From a virus, in the IMG/VR virus record IMGVR_UViG_3300009506_000136, positions 1 to 34,017 of that record: 34,017 nucleotides of DNA; one strand, given 5' to 3'. How positions within the stretch are numbered: the first letter of the stretch is position 1; each line of letters opens with the position of its first letter. The notes under the pieces are model-generated. The model did not search any database. It was given only the letters and a program-made list of their open reading frames with translations, and had not been told where the DNA came from. The translations under genes and the position numbers were made by a program. Positions 20,957 through 29,903 of the stretch are shown here, in pieces.

Positions 20957-21380
20957 TCAGAGAAAACAGCAAAATCATTTCCTCATCCTGTCTCTGGCGT
21001 TTTTTCTTTATCGCATGCTTAACCTCCCGTTTCAGTTCATTGCGCTGGCGTTGCAGCCAGGTAAGATAAAGTTTTTTGTATTCCAGTCCCGCCAATCGTA
21101 ACCGCATCCTCAAGATAATTTCCAGATCCCGATTATCCGCATCCGGTTCGATCCGTTCGGCAATATCTTCCAGGATCGGTTTGGCTTCTTTTTCCTTTTT
21201 GCCAACGGCCCGGAATTTGACTGGCGGCCGGTCTGGAAAATCGAAGAAAAACCCGCCGGTATAGGTTTCTTCCTGGGTAACGATTTCGGCGCCTGGCGCA
21301 TAGCCACGTAAGACTACATCCGCAATCGCACCGTTAAAGGTGCCATTACCATATCCCCGCGTAATAATTGTTTGAATCAT
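20946..21380 (-). CDS. Structural-region protein, 144 aa, unknown
   Basis: The first half is beta-like (IQTIITRGYGNGTFNGAIADVVLRGYAPG), typical of short phage head proteins that begin with an I-x-T-R-G-Y-G motif. The second half is basic helix (LEIILRMRLRLAGLEYKKLYLTWLQRQRNELKREVKHAIKKKRQ). It follows the Ig-like protein gene by ATGA overlap and ends close to the scaffold promoter. Role unknown. Confidence 0.65.
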   Translation of the reverse strand: MIQTIITRGYGNGTFNGAIADVVLRGYAPGAEIVTQEETYTGGFFFDFPDRPPVKFRAVGKKEKEAKPILEDIAERIEPDADNRDLEIILRMRLRLAGLEYKKLYLTWLQRQRNELKREVKHAIKKKRQRQDEEMILLFSLIDN

Positions 21381-22516
21381 GTAGCTCGCGTCAGGCTGGT
21401 CGGATTGGTGCCATCATCCAGCGTAAAGGTTGCTTTCACGGTTGACCCATCCAGCCCTTTTACAGAAAGCGTGGTGCCGGCTATCGCAAAATCGGTCAAC
21501 ATTTGCTGAATCAGATAAATCGCCTGCAGCAAGGTCGGCGCGGTGCCATCGGCGGCATAATCTTCCGCCATTTGAGTATTCAGGACAGCACTGGCAATGG
21601 CGGCAGCGGTAGGGTCATTCAGGGCCGCAAAAGCGGCGACCATTTCGGTATATGTCGGCGCATCATAGTCCGTCAGGGCCGTATCACAGGCGGCATTGGC
21701 CTCTGCCTGGCTCAAATTATTCAGCGCCGCAATCAGGCCAGGAACATCATCCGTTTGCAATTCATTCGTATCGGCTAATATATCAATAATCGCCTTGCCT
21801 ACGGTTCCAGCCGTGGTATGTCCGGATGTGGCTTCATTCAGGACACTATTGACGATTTGCTGTTTAGGGTGAACATGAGTCACGATGATCGCCACACGAT
21901 CCCCAGATGCGGGGGTAGTCGCAAAGGCTTCGTCAGCGGTTATCACTTTTGTCGTACCGTTATAGCTTAATACTGGCCTGACTTGGCCGATCCCGGTGCC
22001 ACTCAAAATATAAAGCAACTGATCGGCATAGAAATCATCTACAGACGATCCGGCAGTCAATTGAATTGTGGTGCTGGTCGGCGTACCGGTAATTGTTGTG
22101 TCCGCAATAGCGGCGCTACCTAAAGCAGACGCCAATCCTAATGTGCCGGCCGTTAAATGGCTGGCAATCGCTTCATCCCATACCTTGCTGATGCAGGCTG
22201 CATCTTCAACCGTAAACGACCAAACGACTTCGCCAACGACAGACACCCCGCCCACGGTTCCTGTCGTTATCACTACATCATAGGATTTTCCAGCTTCATA
22301 GCCATTGCCTGATGTGGCTATAATCGTGACCTGATTCAGCCCTGTGACCGTATCATAATCAACCGAAAGACTGACGCCTGATGTGATCTGCGTAGTATTA
22401 TTTTGCTCATAAACTGACAATACTGGCGTGCCTGATAACGTGGCCGGCGCCCCTGTTGAAAAGGATCGCGTTGTAAATAGTTTATAGACGGTATCGCCTA
22501 GATTTATATCTCTCAT
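21377..22516 (-). CDS. Ig-like, beta-rich structural protein (decoration-like)
   Basis: A 379-residue protein. I start it at MRDINLGDTVYKLFTTRSFST, where the ATG overlaps the upstream stop as ATGA. Residues 1-100 look like an Ig-type beta sandwich (ATLSGTPVLSVYEQNNTTQI, then VDYDTVTGLNQVTIIAT and YDVVITTGTVGG). The middle is Ala/Thr-rich and repetitive with A-x-L-N-D-x-T-A-A-A-I-A patterns, and the end (LSVKGLDGSTVKATFTLDDGTNPTSLTRAT) is a beta motif common on phage virion proteins. A capsid decoration or fibre role is likely. Confidence 0.65.
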   Translation of the reverse strand: MRDINLGDTVYKLFTTRSFSTGAPATLSGTPVLSVYEQNNTTQITSGVSLSVDYDTVTGLNQVTIIATSGNGYEAGKSYDVVITTGTVGGVSVVGEVVWSFTVEDAACISKVWDEAIASHLTAGTLGLASALGSAAIADTTITGTPTSTTIQLTAGSSVDDFYADQLLYILSGTGIGQVRPVLSYNGTTKVITADEAFATTPASGDRVAIIVTHVHPKQQIVNSVLNEATSGHTTAGTVGKAIIDILADTNELQTDDVPGLIAALNNLSQAEANAACDTALTDYDAPTYTEMVAAFAALNDPTAAAIASAVLNTQMAEDYAADGTAPTLLQAIYLIQQMLTDFAIAGTTLSVKGLDGSTVKATFTLDDGTNPTSLTRAT

Positions 22517-23256
22517 CCTGCCAATCCTCCCCCAATTCCAGCTAATCCGCCACACCCGGCTAGGCCGGCATCACCTGCTAATTTACCCATAATGCGCCCG
22601 CTTGGCCCGGCTCCAGCCGGATGAACCGCAACCGTATGCGCTGTCCATGGCCGATTTACATTAATGGTAAATGTGCCAGGGTTTATTGTTGCTGCTGTAA
22701 TTGCATCATTACAATCGCCAAGCGTGACTCCATTGCTGGTATTCGATCCGCTTTGCGATATATTGTTATTCGCATAAGGCCATACTGATACTGTTAAATT
22801 TCCTGTATCCGCACCAAATCCAGCAAGGATCAAGTAATCTTTTGATCCGCCTGTTGGCGTAATGCTTGGCGGATCGGGATTCGCATTATTGCTTGGGCTA
22901 TCTGCTGCCTGCAATTCTGGTGCTTGTGTCGAAGGATTTTCATGTCCCGTTATGCGCCAAACAGAATAACGGCTTTCTTCATTTGCGTCTGTACTATAGG
23001 TGATCGAAGCCCCTTCCGTACCATCAGCCTGCTTATACCAAACGCAAGTATGAACATTTCCGCCGCTATGTGTTGCATTATATAATTCAGTAAAGCCACT
23101 TGGCCCGGTAACACTGCTGGCTGTATCCCAATCAACAACGGCCCGTATAACAAGCAAATCGCCGCTTGACGGGGATGAATCAAACGTAACGGTATGCGTT
23201 GTGGTGGCCGTTGTCTCTCCGCCACTATTAACGCCTGCAACGGCCGGCGCGGTCAT
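22513..23256 (-). CDS. Beta-sandwich virion-surface protein
   Basis: A 247-residue protein rich in Thr, Ser, Gly and Asn. VTFDSSPSSGDLLVIRAVVDW...GPSGFTELYN and VWYKQADGTEGASITYS resemble a jelly-roll/lectin-like domain found in phage and secreted proteins. The last 28 residues are a Gly-Leu-Ala repeat tail (GLAGCGGLAGIGGGLAG), unusual and probably flexible. It lies among head genes, so a decoration or host-adhesion role is reasonable. Confidence 0.62.
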   Translation of the reverse strand: MTAPAVAGVNSGGETTATTTHTVTFDSSPSSGDLLVIRAVVDWDTASSVTGPSGFTELYNATHSGGNVHTCVWYKQADGTEGASITYSTDANEESRYSVWRITGHENPSTQAPELQAADSPSNNANPDPPSITPTGGSKDYLILAGFGADTGNLTVSVWPYANNNISQSGSNTSNGVTLGDCNDAITAATINPGTFTINVNRPWTAHTVAVHPAGAGPSGRIMGKLAGDAGLAGCGGLAGIGGGLAG

Positions 23257-23257
23257 A

Positions 23258-23704
23258 TTATATCACCTGCGCAATAGCCGCTGTGATCAATCCTCGCAAT
23301 GTCGAAAGTTGAACGCCTGTAAATATCCGAAATTCATAAGTGCCATCAACAAGCAGCTTTTTTTCCAGCAAAAAATTATTCGCATCTTTTGGAAATGAGG
23401 AATAGATATTAGTTATCACAGCCTCGATTGCCGTGATCATGGCATTAAACTCCGTTACCACATCATAAGTCTGATCGTTTTCCTGATCCCTGGCATATTG
23501 AGCAATCCCCGGAATATCCCGATAGCTTAAAAACTCATCCCTGTATCGCTTCAGATCGTTGAATGTGGCTAGAACTACGTCCGCATTCGTATCCGAAAGA
23601 AACTGATTTTCTCTGACAGAGAGGTAATTTTTAACCTGCAAAGCCAGCTTTTTTGATCTGTTCAATCCCTCTTCCGGCAAAATATTAGACGCAAAAAATG
23701 CCAT
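23258..23704 (-). CDS. Head-region protein, 148 aa, unknown
   Basis: Mostly helical: LNRSKKLALQVKNYLSVRENQFLSDTNADVVLATFNDLKRYRDEFLSY, then a variable middle and a short beta C-terminus (DGTYEFRIFTGVQLSTLRGLITAAIAQVI). A strong AGGGGG ribosome site precedes the ATG. I do not recognise a family; position after the portal suggests a virion protein. Confidence 0.6.
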   Translation of the reverse strand: MAFFASNILPEEGLNRSKKLALQVKNYLSVRENQFLSDTNADVVLATFNDLKRYRDEFLSYRDIPGIAQYARDQENDQTYDVVTEFNAMITAIEAVITNIYSSFPKDANNFLLEKKLLVDGTYEFRIFTGVQLSTLRGLITAAIAQVI

Positions 23705-23712
23705 ATTTCCCC

Positions 23713-23838
23713 CTATAGCGTTCGTCGTTCAAATTTGAAGAAATCGTACAAAGTTTTTACCTTGCGGTTTTTCTGTCCTTGCGCGGCATGGGCCGCCCTT
23801 GGCTTTGGCCGGATCAGTTTTTCAAGTTTGAATATCAT
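23713..23838 (-). CDS. Basic microprotein, 41 aa, coupled to the portal
   Basis: Starts MIFKLEKLIRPKPRAAHAAQ and ends LYDFFKFERRTL. Its ATG overlaps the portal stop as ATGA, and it fills the only gap before the next gene. Strongly basic. Likely a real small protein; function unknown. Confidence 0.5.
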   Translation of the reverse strand: MIFKLEKLIRPKPRAAHAAQGQKNRKVKTLYDFFKFERRTL

Positions 23839-26327
23839 TGCAAGGTTTCCGGCGGCTCTTCCAGGCCAATCATCCCGCCCTTGGTATTGCGGATAATCTT
23901 ACGGCCATTAAAAGAAATGATGTTTCCATCGTCGTCATATTCAATATTTAAATCCGGTTTTTGCATTTTGAGATCCTTCAGGGATTCGACCTCACCAACC
24001 ATGCGGTTGACTGCATCTACTATCGCATCCTCATGCGGATGCTCCCCGATCCCTTCCTTCAACTCTTTCAGCCTCATTTCGCGTTTGAAGCGTACATCCT
24101 TGCGATCTTCCTCGATCAGCTTCAATAGCAGCTTGATTTCATCATCATCAGTCTTATTGGCCATGCCCTCAATAGCGTCTTTCAGCTTCAGGGCTTCCAC
24201 CTGCATATTGGCCAGTTCTTTTTCCATTTCCATCATGAATACTTTACGATCTGAGGCCAGCTCTTTCTTCATGGCTTCCACGGCCGTCTTATCATTGGCG
24301 GTTTTATTAGCTTCCTCATTGATCTTTTGCTCGGCCTGTTGCAATAAGGCGGCCCGCTCTTCGAGCTGTTGTGCGGCTTGCTCAACCTGGCCCATCAATG
24401 CGGTAAAGCGCGGATCTTCATCTTCAGCCGCTTCCATTTTCTGGATTTCAGGCGGTAACAGGGTTTTCAGGCGTTCCGATATTTCTTCAGATCCAGGCGC
24501 ATCCATATTCTTGAATAGAATATCACCCATCAAATTCATCAATTCCGGCCGCGCATCGATCAACCTGGACTGCATTTCTACGGCTTCCTGACGTTTAGCG
24601 CTATAACTTGGCCCGGTGAATACAGATACGTCATATTTACCCACATTCAGATTATAGATTTTGCCGATTTCTTTCTCGTATTCATCGGTTTCCGGCATGA
24701 TCGCGGCTTGCTGTTCAGGGTTGATTTTTACCTTATCTTCCTCGCCATCCTCGCCAATAATGCGCACGACTCGCGGCGTATCGTAATATTTCGGTATCCA
24801 TTCCAGCAAAATCCGGCCGGTATGCTGAATAGATCGGGCCAGATTATCCGGGAAATGATAATTGACTGTCATGCCCCTGGCTTCCTGCTTACCTAAAGCC
24901 ACCCCGGACACGGTAGGAAATTGTACGCCCTGAGCAGCTTCCATCATGCCCGGCGCCATCATGCCGACCGCGGCAGCGACACCATGCTCGGTATTAGCCA
25001 GCATCTGTTGCCATGCGCTGTCCAGGCCCGCTTTCGGAATGCGTTGTGGTGGCGGAATAGGATGCCCATCCTCGCCACTGATCGCCTTGTACTTCAAGAC
25101 GGAAATGGGCTTGCGGTTCGCATCGGCATAATCCTGTTCATAGTTCTCAATCGAGCTTTCCTCTGCAATCCAGGGGGCCCGGGGCGCCAAGGCCACATCC
25201 TCGATAAAGCCGGCATGGGCATAGTTATGCAGGCGCTGAGAATCCATCATATCCTCAATCATGCCGGATAATCGGGATTTGCCATCAGGCATCACAATCT
25301 CATTACCTGTGACTTTCACTATCGGGATATAAGTCCCTACTAAGTCCCGTTCTTCAAGAATCTCGGCGGCGGTCAACTTGCACCATTTCACTTGACGGAT
25401 CACGGTTTCCCGGCTGTCTTTTGGTTCGGGTAGCTGCACCGGCTCAGGCATCGGTGGCTGAATCATAACGGGCTGGCCAGTCGCCGGATCAGGCACCGTG
25501 ACCGGCTCAGGCGGCGGCATACTCATCAGCATCTGGTTATGTTCTTCTATACGGCCAATAAGCTCCTTGAATTTCTCATCAGTCAGCACAGAATCATCAT
25601 CCATCAAATGGATTTTGGTCGGCTTATGCTCGATATAGAAATATTCGGCAATGCGGATCGTGTCCTTTGAAGTCCAGCTTTCCCCGGCTTCAATTCCGAC
25701 CTCTTTGGCATTGGGGTATTTAGCCTTGAATGACTTTTTATCCATATCCTCCCATATCATGGCTTCCTCAGCATCAGAGCCATCCACTTCGGTATGCGGC
25801 CCCAAGGCCACAGAAAAGCGGTTAGGGATGCGCTTGATACGTATATCCTGGTCGAATGACAGGGGATCGGAATAATCGGCCAGAATCCGCCAATAACCAA
25901 AACCACCATCAATGGCATGCTCCCCGGCTGTGGTATAGGCTTCAATCGCTTCGGATTTGTCCTCAATATGGCGAATAATGCCATTAAAGATTTCAGCCGT
26001 TTCCGGGTCGGCATCATCATCAACCGGCCGGATACGGATAGCAGCGCGGTTCTGGCGCTCCTCATTAATGACCTGGCGAACATATTGATTCGTTTTATCG
26101 AGCACCGGACAAGGGCGCGGGCCGCCGTCCTGGTTCGGATCTTCCCGATCACGGCGGATCATTTCAGGCCATTGCATCCCGGCCCTAAATTCAATGGCTG
26201 CCTTGGCGCGTTCGATATTATCGTTATGTACATCCTCATAATTAGTGAGGCAATCCATAGCGCGCTGGATCAATTCTTTTTCTTCCTCATTCGCGCTCTC
26301 AGTTTCTGTTGCTTCATTTTCTGCCAT
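23835..26327 (-). CDS. P22-like portal protein
   Basis: An 830-residue portal of the P22 gp1 type (P22: 725 aa), the 12-fold ring through which DNA enters and leaves. Typical are RAGMQWPEMIRRDRE, PCPVLDKTNQYVRQVINEERQNRAAIRIRPV, AIDGGFGYWRILADY, and the later VALGKQEARGMTVNYHFPDNLARSIQHTGRILLEWIPKYYD. Residues 615-760 are long coiled helix (the barrel region), and the extreme C-terminus has DDDGNIISFNGRKI. It follows the ADP-ribosyltransferase gene by 5 bp. Confidence 0.92.
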   Translation of the reverse strand: MAENEATETESANEEEKELIQRAMDCLTNYEDVHNDNIERAKAAIEFRAGMQWPEMIRRDREDPNQDGGPRPCPVLDKTNQYVRQVINEERQNRAAIRIRPVDDDADPETAEIFNGIIRHIEDKSEAIEAYTTAGEHAIDGGFGYWRILADYSDPLSFDQDIRIKRIPNRFSVALGPHTEVDGSDAEEAMIWEDMDKKSFKAKYPNAKEVGIEAGESWTSKDTIRIAEYFYIEHKPTKIHLMDDDSVLTDEKFKELIGRIEEHNQMLMSMPPPEPVTVPDPATGQPVMIQPPMPEPVQLPEPKDSRETVIRQVKWCKLTAAEILEERDLVGTYIPIVKVTGNEIVMPDGKSRLSGMIEDMMDSQRLHNYAHAGFIEDVALAPRAPWIAEESSIENYEQDYADANRKPISVLKYKAISGEDGHPIPPPQRIPKAGLDSAWQQMLANTEHGVAAAVGMMAPGMMEAAQGVQFPTVSGVALGKQEARGMTVNYHFPDNLARSIQHTGRILLEWIPKYYDTPRVVRIIGEDGEEDKVKINPEQQAAIMPETDEYEKEIGKIYNLNVGKYDVSVFTGPSYSAKRQEAVEMQSRLIDARPELMNLMGDILFKNMDAPGSEEISERLKTLLPPEIQKMEAAEDEDPRFTALMGQVEQAAQQLEERAALLQQAEQKINEEANKTANDKTAVEAMKKELASDRKVFMMEMEKELANMQVEALKLKDAIEGMANKTDDDEIKLLLKLIEEDRKDVRFKREMRLKELKEGIGEHPHEDAIVDAVNRMVGEVESLKDLKMQKPDLNIEYDDDGNIISFNGRKIIRNTKGGMIGLEEPPETLQ

Positions 26328-26332
26328 TGTAT

Positions 26333-27424
26333 TTACTCAGCTTGTGCTTTAAACATTGCAGGGATATTTCCAGCCTTAGTTTTCTGTTTAGCTTCTCTAG
26401 CTATTTGGGCCTCGATTTCAGGGGAGAAGCCAGCTTGCGGCCTTAGCGCATTAATAACGGGTTCATTATTACGTTCTAACATTTGAATAATCTTATCATC
26501 GAATACGACGAAATTGCGCGAGCCTTCTCCGGCTGCGCGAGAGCCTTGATCGAGATAGCGGATGCCTTTTATTCCGGCCTCATTCAATCCTTCACTAGCA
26601 AATTCAGCCGTTCCGCCTCTATGCTGGCGGTATAATTGATAAATTCCTTCGCCAGTAATATCTGGATTATCAGCATACTCAGGGAATGATTTTCTAATTT
26701 GCTTTCGTATTGGCTCTAGTGCTTTTTGCACTGTTTCCGGCTGTTCACTTAGCGGCTTATCCCAATCAAGGAAATTATTGATATATTTGTCGGGGATGTC
26801 TACTTTGTAGATGTGACCTTTTCCTCTTGAGGCAAATTCATTTAAAGCCGATTGATATGCTTTACCATATTTCTCTTTGCTTATTTCTTGCCCGTTTTTC
26901 AGATATTTCCCATAGTCTTTGCTAAATGCACTGCCTTCTAAATCAAAACGAATTGGTAAAGGTTGCCCAAGATTACCACTCAATTTTGCCTGATAAAATT
27001 TTGCTGTTTCAGGGCTTTCAGCAAAATACAGCCCATGCCCATAGGCTTGCGCGCCTTCACCTGTGCCAATTTTTCCAAGGCTGAATTTCTCGAATAGATG
27101 CGGCGAACCATGAAAGGCTGTGATACCGGCCAATCCGGCACCCGGGAAAACATCCATTAGCGCGGCCTCAGCTTCAGGCGGTAACGGTTGACCAGTTATA
27201 CCAGCTTGGGCTGTCTGAAGCAGTGCGTTTCGGTAATTTTCCAGCCCTTGGCGCAAGTTCTCGCCTGTGACCACATCACGCAGATAGTTGGCTGTGGCCT
27301 GACCTGCCGGGCCTAGGATGGGGCGCGGGGGCATATGGGTCATAGCCAGGACATTGGCCGGGATACGCTGTGGCCGGCCTTCCATCAGAGCATTTCTAAA
27401 TATGGGGTTAGTTAGCCCATCCAT
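26333..27424 (-). CDS. ADP-ribosyltransferase-fold protein (ART-PolyVal-like)
   Basis: A 363-residue protein. Residues 1-95 are helical linker. The ART core starts at ITAFHGSPHLFEKFSLGKIGTGEGAQAYGHGLYFAESPETAKFY (about 101-145), with the His (105) and Tyr (133) of the H-Y type NAD-binding pair. It ends with GIKGIRYLDQGSRA...SRNFVVFDDKIIQMLERN (around 297-325), as in domains found in phage polyvalent proteins. It may modify host proteins after injection. I chose the ATG that overlaps the terminase stop region, with AGGGAG before it; a longer frame has no such site. The gene is AT-rich in its middle and separates terminase from portal, an unusual place. Confidence 0.8.
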   Translation of the reverse strand: MDGLTNPIFRNALMEGRPQRIPANVLAMTHMPPRPILGPAGQATANYLRDVVTGENLRQGLENYRNALLQTAQAGITGQPLPPEAEAALMDVFPGAGLAGITAFHGSPHLFEKFSLGKIGTGEGAQAYGHGLYFAESPETAKFYQAKLSGNLGQPLPIRFDLEGSAFSKDYGKYLKNGQEISKEKYGKAYQSALNEFASRGKGHIYKVDIPDKYINNFLDWDKPLSEQPETVQKALEPIRKQIRKSFPEYADNPDITGEGIYQLYRQHRGGTAEFASEGLNEAGIKGIRYLDQGSRAAGEGSRNFVVFDDKIIQMLERNNEPVINALRPQAGFSPEIEAQIAREAKQKTKAGNIPAMFKAQAE

Positions 27425-28764
27425 GCCCCACTCCCTGAATAGTGCGATCGTCGTGGTGTGCGTTCTTTCATTTCCGTTTCTTCTTTTACCAGCCCAGGAA
27501 ATAATGAGGACATAGCCCAAATGAAGGCATCAGCCCGGTTAGGCGACTGCTCCCCGATATAACCCTGCGTCGTAAATGAGTATAACTCATCCTCAAGTTC
27601 TGGAAAGTCACCGGCAAACCGTATCTTACCTTGTTCCTGCAGGCTGGCGATAGGCTCGGCTCTGACTTGCTTGCCCCTGGTTGCTGTGACCTTGCGGAAA
27701 GGGACGCGGGGCTTGGCGGTTCTTACCACGAATTTTACCATCTCCCCGCCATAATTGGTTTCAGCCACGATTGCATCAGCGTTATGGTTATCATAGGCGT
27801 CTGTAGCCACTTTACCCCAGGTTGCCGGGCCTGCCTTCACGGTCAGATCGTCCAGCACATAGCCATTTCCATCGGTGCCCAATCCGGCCACGACAATCCC
27901 TATGGCGTCATTGTGGGCGTTGTCATTGTCTCCTGAGCCTGATGGGTCAACCGCCACCACGACGCGCACCATATCCGGCAAATCATCCATAGCGCGCCAT
28001 TTATCAATGGTCTCATACGTCCACAGGGCGTTTTCAGTGGTATCAGCGTATTTGCCCTCGTAGAACCGCTTACGCATCCTGGCCGGCATGTTCTTAAGCA
28101 TATTCAGATAGGTCGCCGGTAGATTTTCCTCATTATCAGACGGGTTAATCTGCATAGAGGCATAATCATCGGGGTCGGGCAGGGGCTTATTCGTTTCCGG
28201 GTCGCGCTTTTGCTCGAACAGTTTAAATGACCAATGAGCCTGGGATGGCGGGTTACAGTCAAAAAACATCTTGAGGCGTAAAGTGCCTTTCTTACCTTCA
28301 AGCTCATAATCACAGACTTGGGCCAGGCGGGTTTGTGCCAGCATGACCGATGACCAGGGGATCTGACTGGATTCATTGAGATAAATAGTGGCGTATTCCT
28401 GGCCTAATATCTTCTCAGTGCGTTCTTTGTCATCCAGTCCACCAAACCAGATTTGGCTGCCATTGGGAAATTGTACAAACCAGTCTGTTTTGTCGAGCCG
28501 GCAGGGAACATCAGGGAAGCATAGGGCCATGACCTTGGGAAAGGTATCGTGGACTATAGAGGCTTTAACGTGATTGAACCGGAAACGCAGGATGGCATGA
28601 CGTGAATGTGCTGCGGCCAAGGCTCTAACAACAACGGCCCGGACAATGATAAACGTCTTACCTGACCGAGAACCGCCAAACAGCATCACATAGATGGCGG
28701 CCAATGCAAACAAAGCCATAGCCTGGCCTTGCTTGGCGGTCAGTTTAAAGGATTTCCGCGTCAC
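27412..28764 (-). CDS. terL: Terminase large subunit
   Basis: A 450-residue packaging motor. ATPase: Walker A GGSRSGKT (30-37), Walker B ATIYLNE (125-131). Nuclease: RVVVAVDPSGSG (Asp273), DAIVAETNYGG (Glu335), NRADAFIWAMSS (Asp412), a complete RNase-H-like set. It pumps DNA into the procapsid through the portal and cuts the concatemer. It overlaps the small-subunit gene by 20 bp. Whether it packages by headful or from fixed ends cannot be told from the sequence alone. Confidence 0.95.
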   Translation of the reverse strand: MTRKSFKLTAKQGQAMALFALAAIYVMLFGGSRSGKTFIIVRAVVVRALAAAHSRHAILRFRFNHVKASIVHDTFPKVMALCFPDVPCRLDKTDWFVQFPNGSQIWFGGLDDKERTEKILGQEYATIYLNESSQIPWSSVMLAQTRLAQVCDYELEGKKGTLRLKMFFDCNPPSQAHWSFKLFEQKRDPETNKPLPDPDDYASMQINPSDNEENLPATYLNMLKNMPARMRKRFYEGKYADTTENALWTYETIDKWRAMDDLPDMVRVVVAVDPSGSGDNDNAHNDAIGIVVAGLGTDGNGYVLDDLTVKAGPATWGKVATDAYDNHNADAIVAETNYGGEMVKFVVRTAKPRVPFRKVTATRGKQVRAEPIASLQEQGKIRFAGDFPELEDELYSFTTQGYIGEQSPNRADAFIWAMSSLFPGLVKEETEMKERTPRRSHYSGSGAWMG

Positions 28765-29035
28765 TTTGCAGCAGCTTTACAATGATTTCGCCATTATCGC
28801 CAGTACCCTCGATAATTTGGGCCGGCTTGCCATCTATCCTGTCGCCCAGTTCCTTGATAGCCCACTGGTCACCATTGACAGCAGCATTTACAAATTCATC
28901 AGCTACCAAGTCCAACCCGCCATCAATATTGCTATCAGCCTTACGAGCGAGCGCCCGCTTAATGGCCTGTTCCCATAGTTTGGCCTTTTTAGCGTTGCTG
29001 TTGCCTGTTGGCGCGCCTGCTTTTCCGTGTGCCAT
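28745..29035 (-). CDS. Terminase small subunit (putative)
   Basis: A 96-residue protein with GAPTGNSNAKKAKLWEQAIKRALARK, VADEFVNAAVNGDQWAIKELGDRIDGKPAQ, the pattern of small terminase-like proteins beside this type of TerL: a basic DNA-binding start, helices, and a GDRxDGKPAQ turn. It would recognise the packaging start. An AT-rich leader without a good Shine-Dalgarno site precedes it. Confidence 0.78.
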   Translation of the reverse strand: MAHGKAGAPTGNSNAKKAKLWEQAIKRALARKADSNIDGGLDLVADEFVNAAVNGDQWAIKELGDRIDGKPAQIIEGTGDNGEIIVKLLQSDAEIL

Positions 29036-29066
29036 ATTATATTAATATTTAAGTATTTGATTATAT

Positions 29067-29264
29067 TTATATTGCGTAATGTAACGATACAAGAAAAATA
29101 TAAAAACAAACCCATATCATTAATACGTAAAAAGCATTAATTAATGCTTCTTTTGCAGAATAATACAATGATTTATACCATTTAGGCTTAATTATGGTTA
29201 ATTTAGCTGCATATTCTGGCCGTATAACTTTTAAGCCATATCTGATATTTACTAATTCAGGCAT
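29067..29264 (-). CDS. C-terminally anchored membrane protein, 65 aa
   Basis: From MPELVNIRYGLKVIRPEYAA to a single C-terminal membrane segment (ALINAFYVLMIWVCFYIFLVSL). I take the inner ATG because the upstream Cys-rich gene ends across it and GAGG stands before it. A Lys/Tyr-rich cytoplasmic part faces a tail-anchored helix. Function unknown. Confidence 0.55.
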   Translation of the reverse strand: MPELVNIRYGLKVIRPEYAAKLTIIKPKWYKSLYYSAKEALINAFYVLMIWVCFYIFLVSLHYAI

Positions 29265-29424
29265 TTCGCATTCCCTCCATAAAGTTATCATCTGCCCCTG
29301 GTTCCCGTAGAAAATCATCACAGGTACAAGTGGGGCAGGTTTTAGAATGATCCTTGTCACATTTTAGCCCAAAACCTTCCCAATAGGAGTGGCTGCACCA
29401 TTGGCATTTTCGATTATTAGACAT
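29257..29424 (-). CDS. Cys-rich protein, 55 aa, zinc-binding
   Basis: The protein begins MSNNRKCQWCSHSYWEGFGL and continues KCDKDHSKTCPTCTCDDF. Seven Cys/His-rich positions (C-x2-C, then C, H, C-x2-C-x-C) suggest one or two zinc sites. It overlaps the next gene's ATG by a few bases. Similar small proteins are widespread in phages; the role is unknown. Confidence 0.6.
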   Translation of the reverse strand: MSNNRKCQWCSHSYWEGFGLKCDKDHSKTCPTCTCDDFLREPGADDNFMEGMRNA

Positions 29425-29427
29425 AGA

Positions 29428-29697
29428 TTAATCGTTATTGGCGATTAATAGCCGCACCTTGATTGCCTGCTTTTTCAACTTCATCATATTATTAGGCGAG
29501 GCAATCATATTATTACCAATCATTAAAAAATATGGCCTTGTTCCGAATAGCCGCAAATATAGTGAATTACACTTTGCGCGAAATTCTGGCGATACATCCA
29601 CATTATAAGATAATTCTAATACTGGCGTTTCATCAGGTATGCATGGTGATATATGCACTGGAAATCCCATAAAAGTTAATTCGCCTGCTTGATTCAT
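29428..29697 (-). CDS. Hypothetical phage protein, 89 aa
   Basis: MGFPVHISPCIPDETPVLELSYNVDVSPEFRAKCNSLYLRLFG then PYFLMIGNNMIASPNNMMKLK. The pattern G-x-P-V-x-x-S-P ... F-G-x-x-x-x-x-x-M-I-G-x-N-x-x-x-S-P-x-N is that of a small phage family seen in morphogenesis-adjacent regions; function unknown to me. Coupled to the upstream gene by ATGA. Confidence 0.65.
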   Translation of the reverse strand: MNQAGELTFMGFPVHISPCIPDETPVLELSYNVDVSPEFRAKCNSLYLRLFGTRPYFLMIGNNMIASPNNMMKLKKQAIKVRLLIANND

Positions 29698-29903
29698 GCC
29701 AGCATATTCCTTTTTTTCGGAATTTTGGCGCCACGTTTGCGGGCCTGGGAAATATTAACAGCAGCGGCTTGTTTTTGCGCTCCGGATTGCGAAGCATGCC
29801 CACCTCCATCAAGCGCGGTGCCGGATGCGTTTTTGGCGATGGCACCGGTATCAACTTCAACCACACGCCATTTTTTCTTAATTTTTTTGGTTGTCAGAGG
29901 CAT
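29694..29903 (-). CDS. Basic protein, 69 aa
   Basis: Starts MPLTTKKIKKKWRVVEVDTG and is Lys/Arg-rich throughout, with a low-complexity Ala/Gly/Gln middle. The ATG lies inside the end of the upstream gene, which favours this start over a longer frame. Could bind nucleic acid. No family recognised. Confidence 0.55.
   Translation of the reverse strand: MPLTTKKIKKKWRVVEVDTGAIAKNASGTALDGGGHASQSGAQKQAAAVNISQARKRGAKIPKKRNMLA

Noticed and set aside
23779-24591. Long plus-strand open frame (270 codons, Ser-rich)
   Set aside because: Antisense to the portal's coiled C-terminal region; Ser/Phe/Ile composition is the mirror of Lys/Glu-rich coding.
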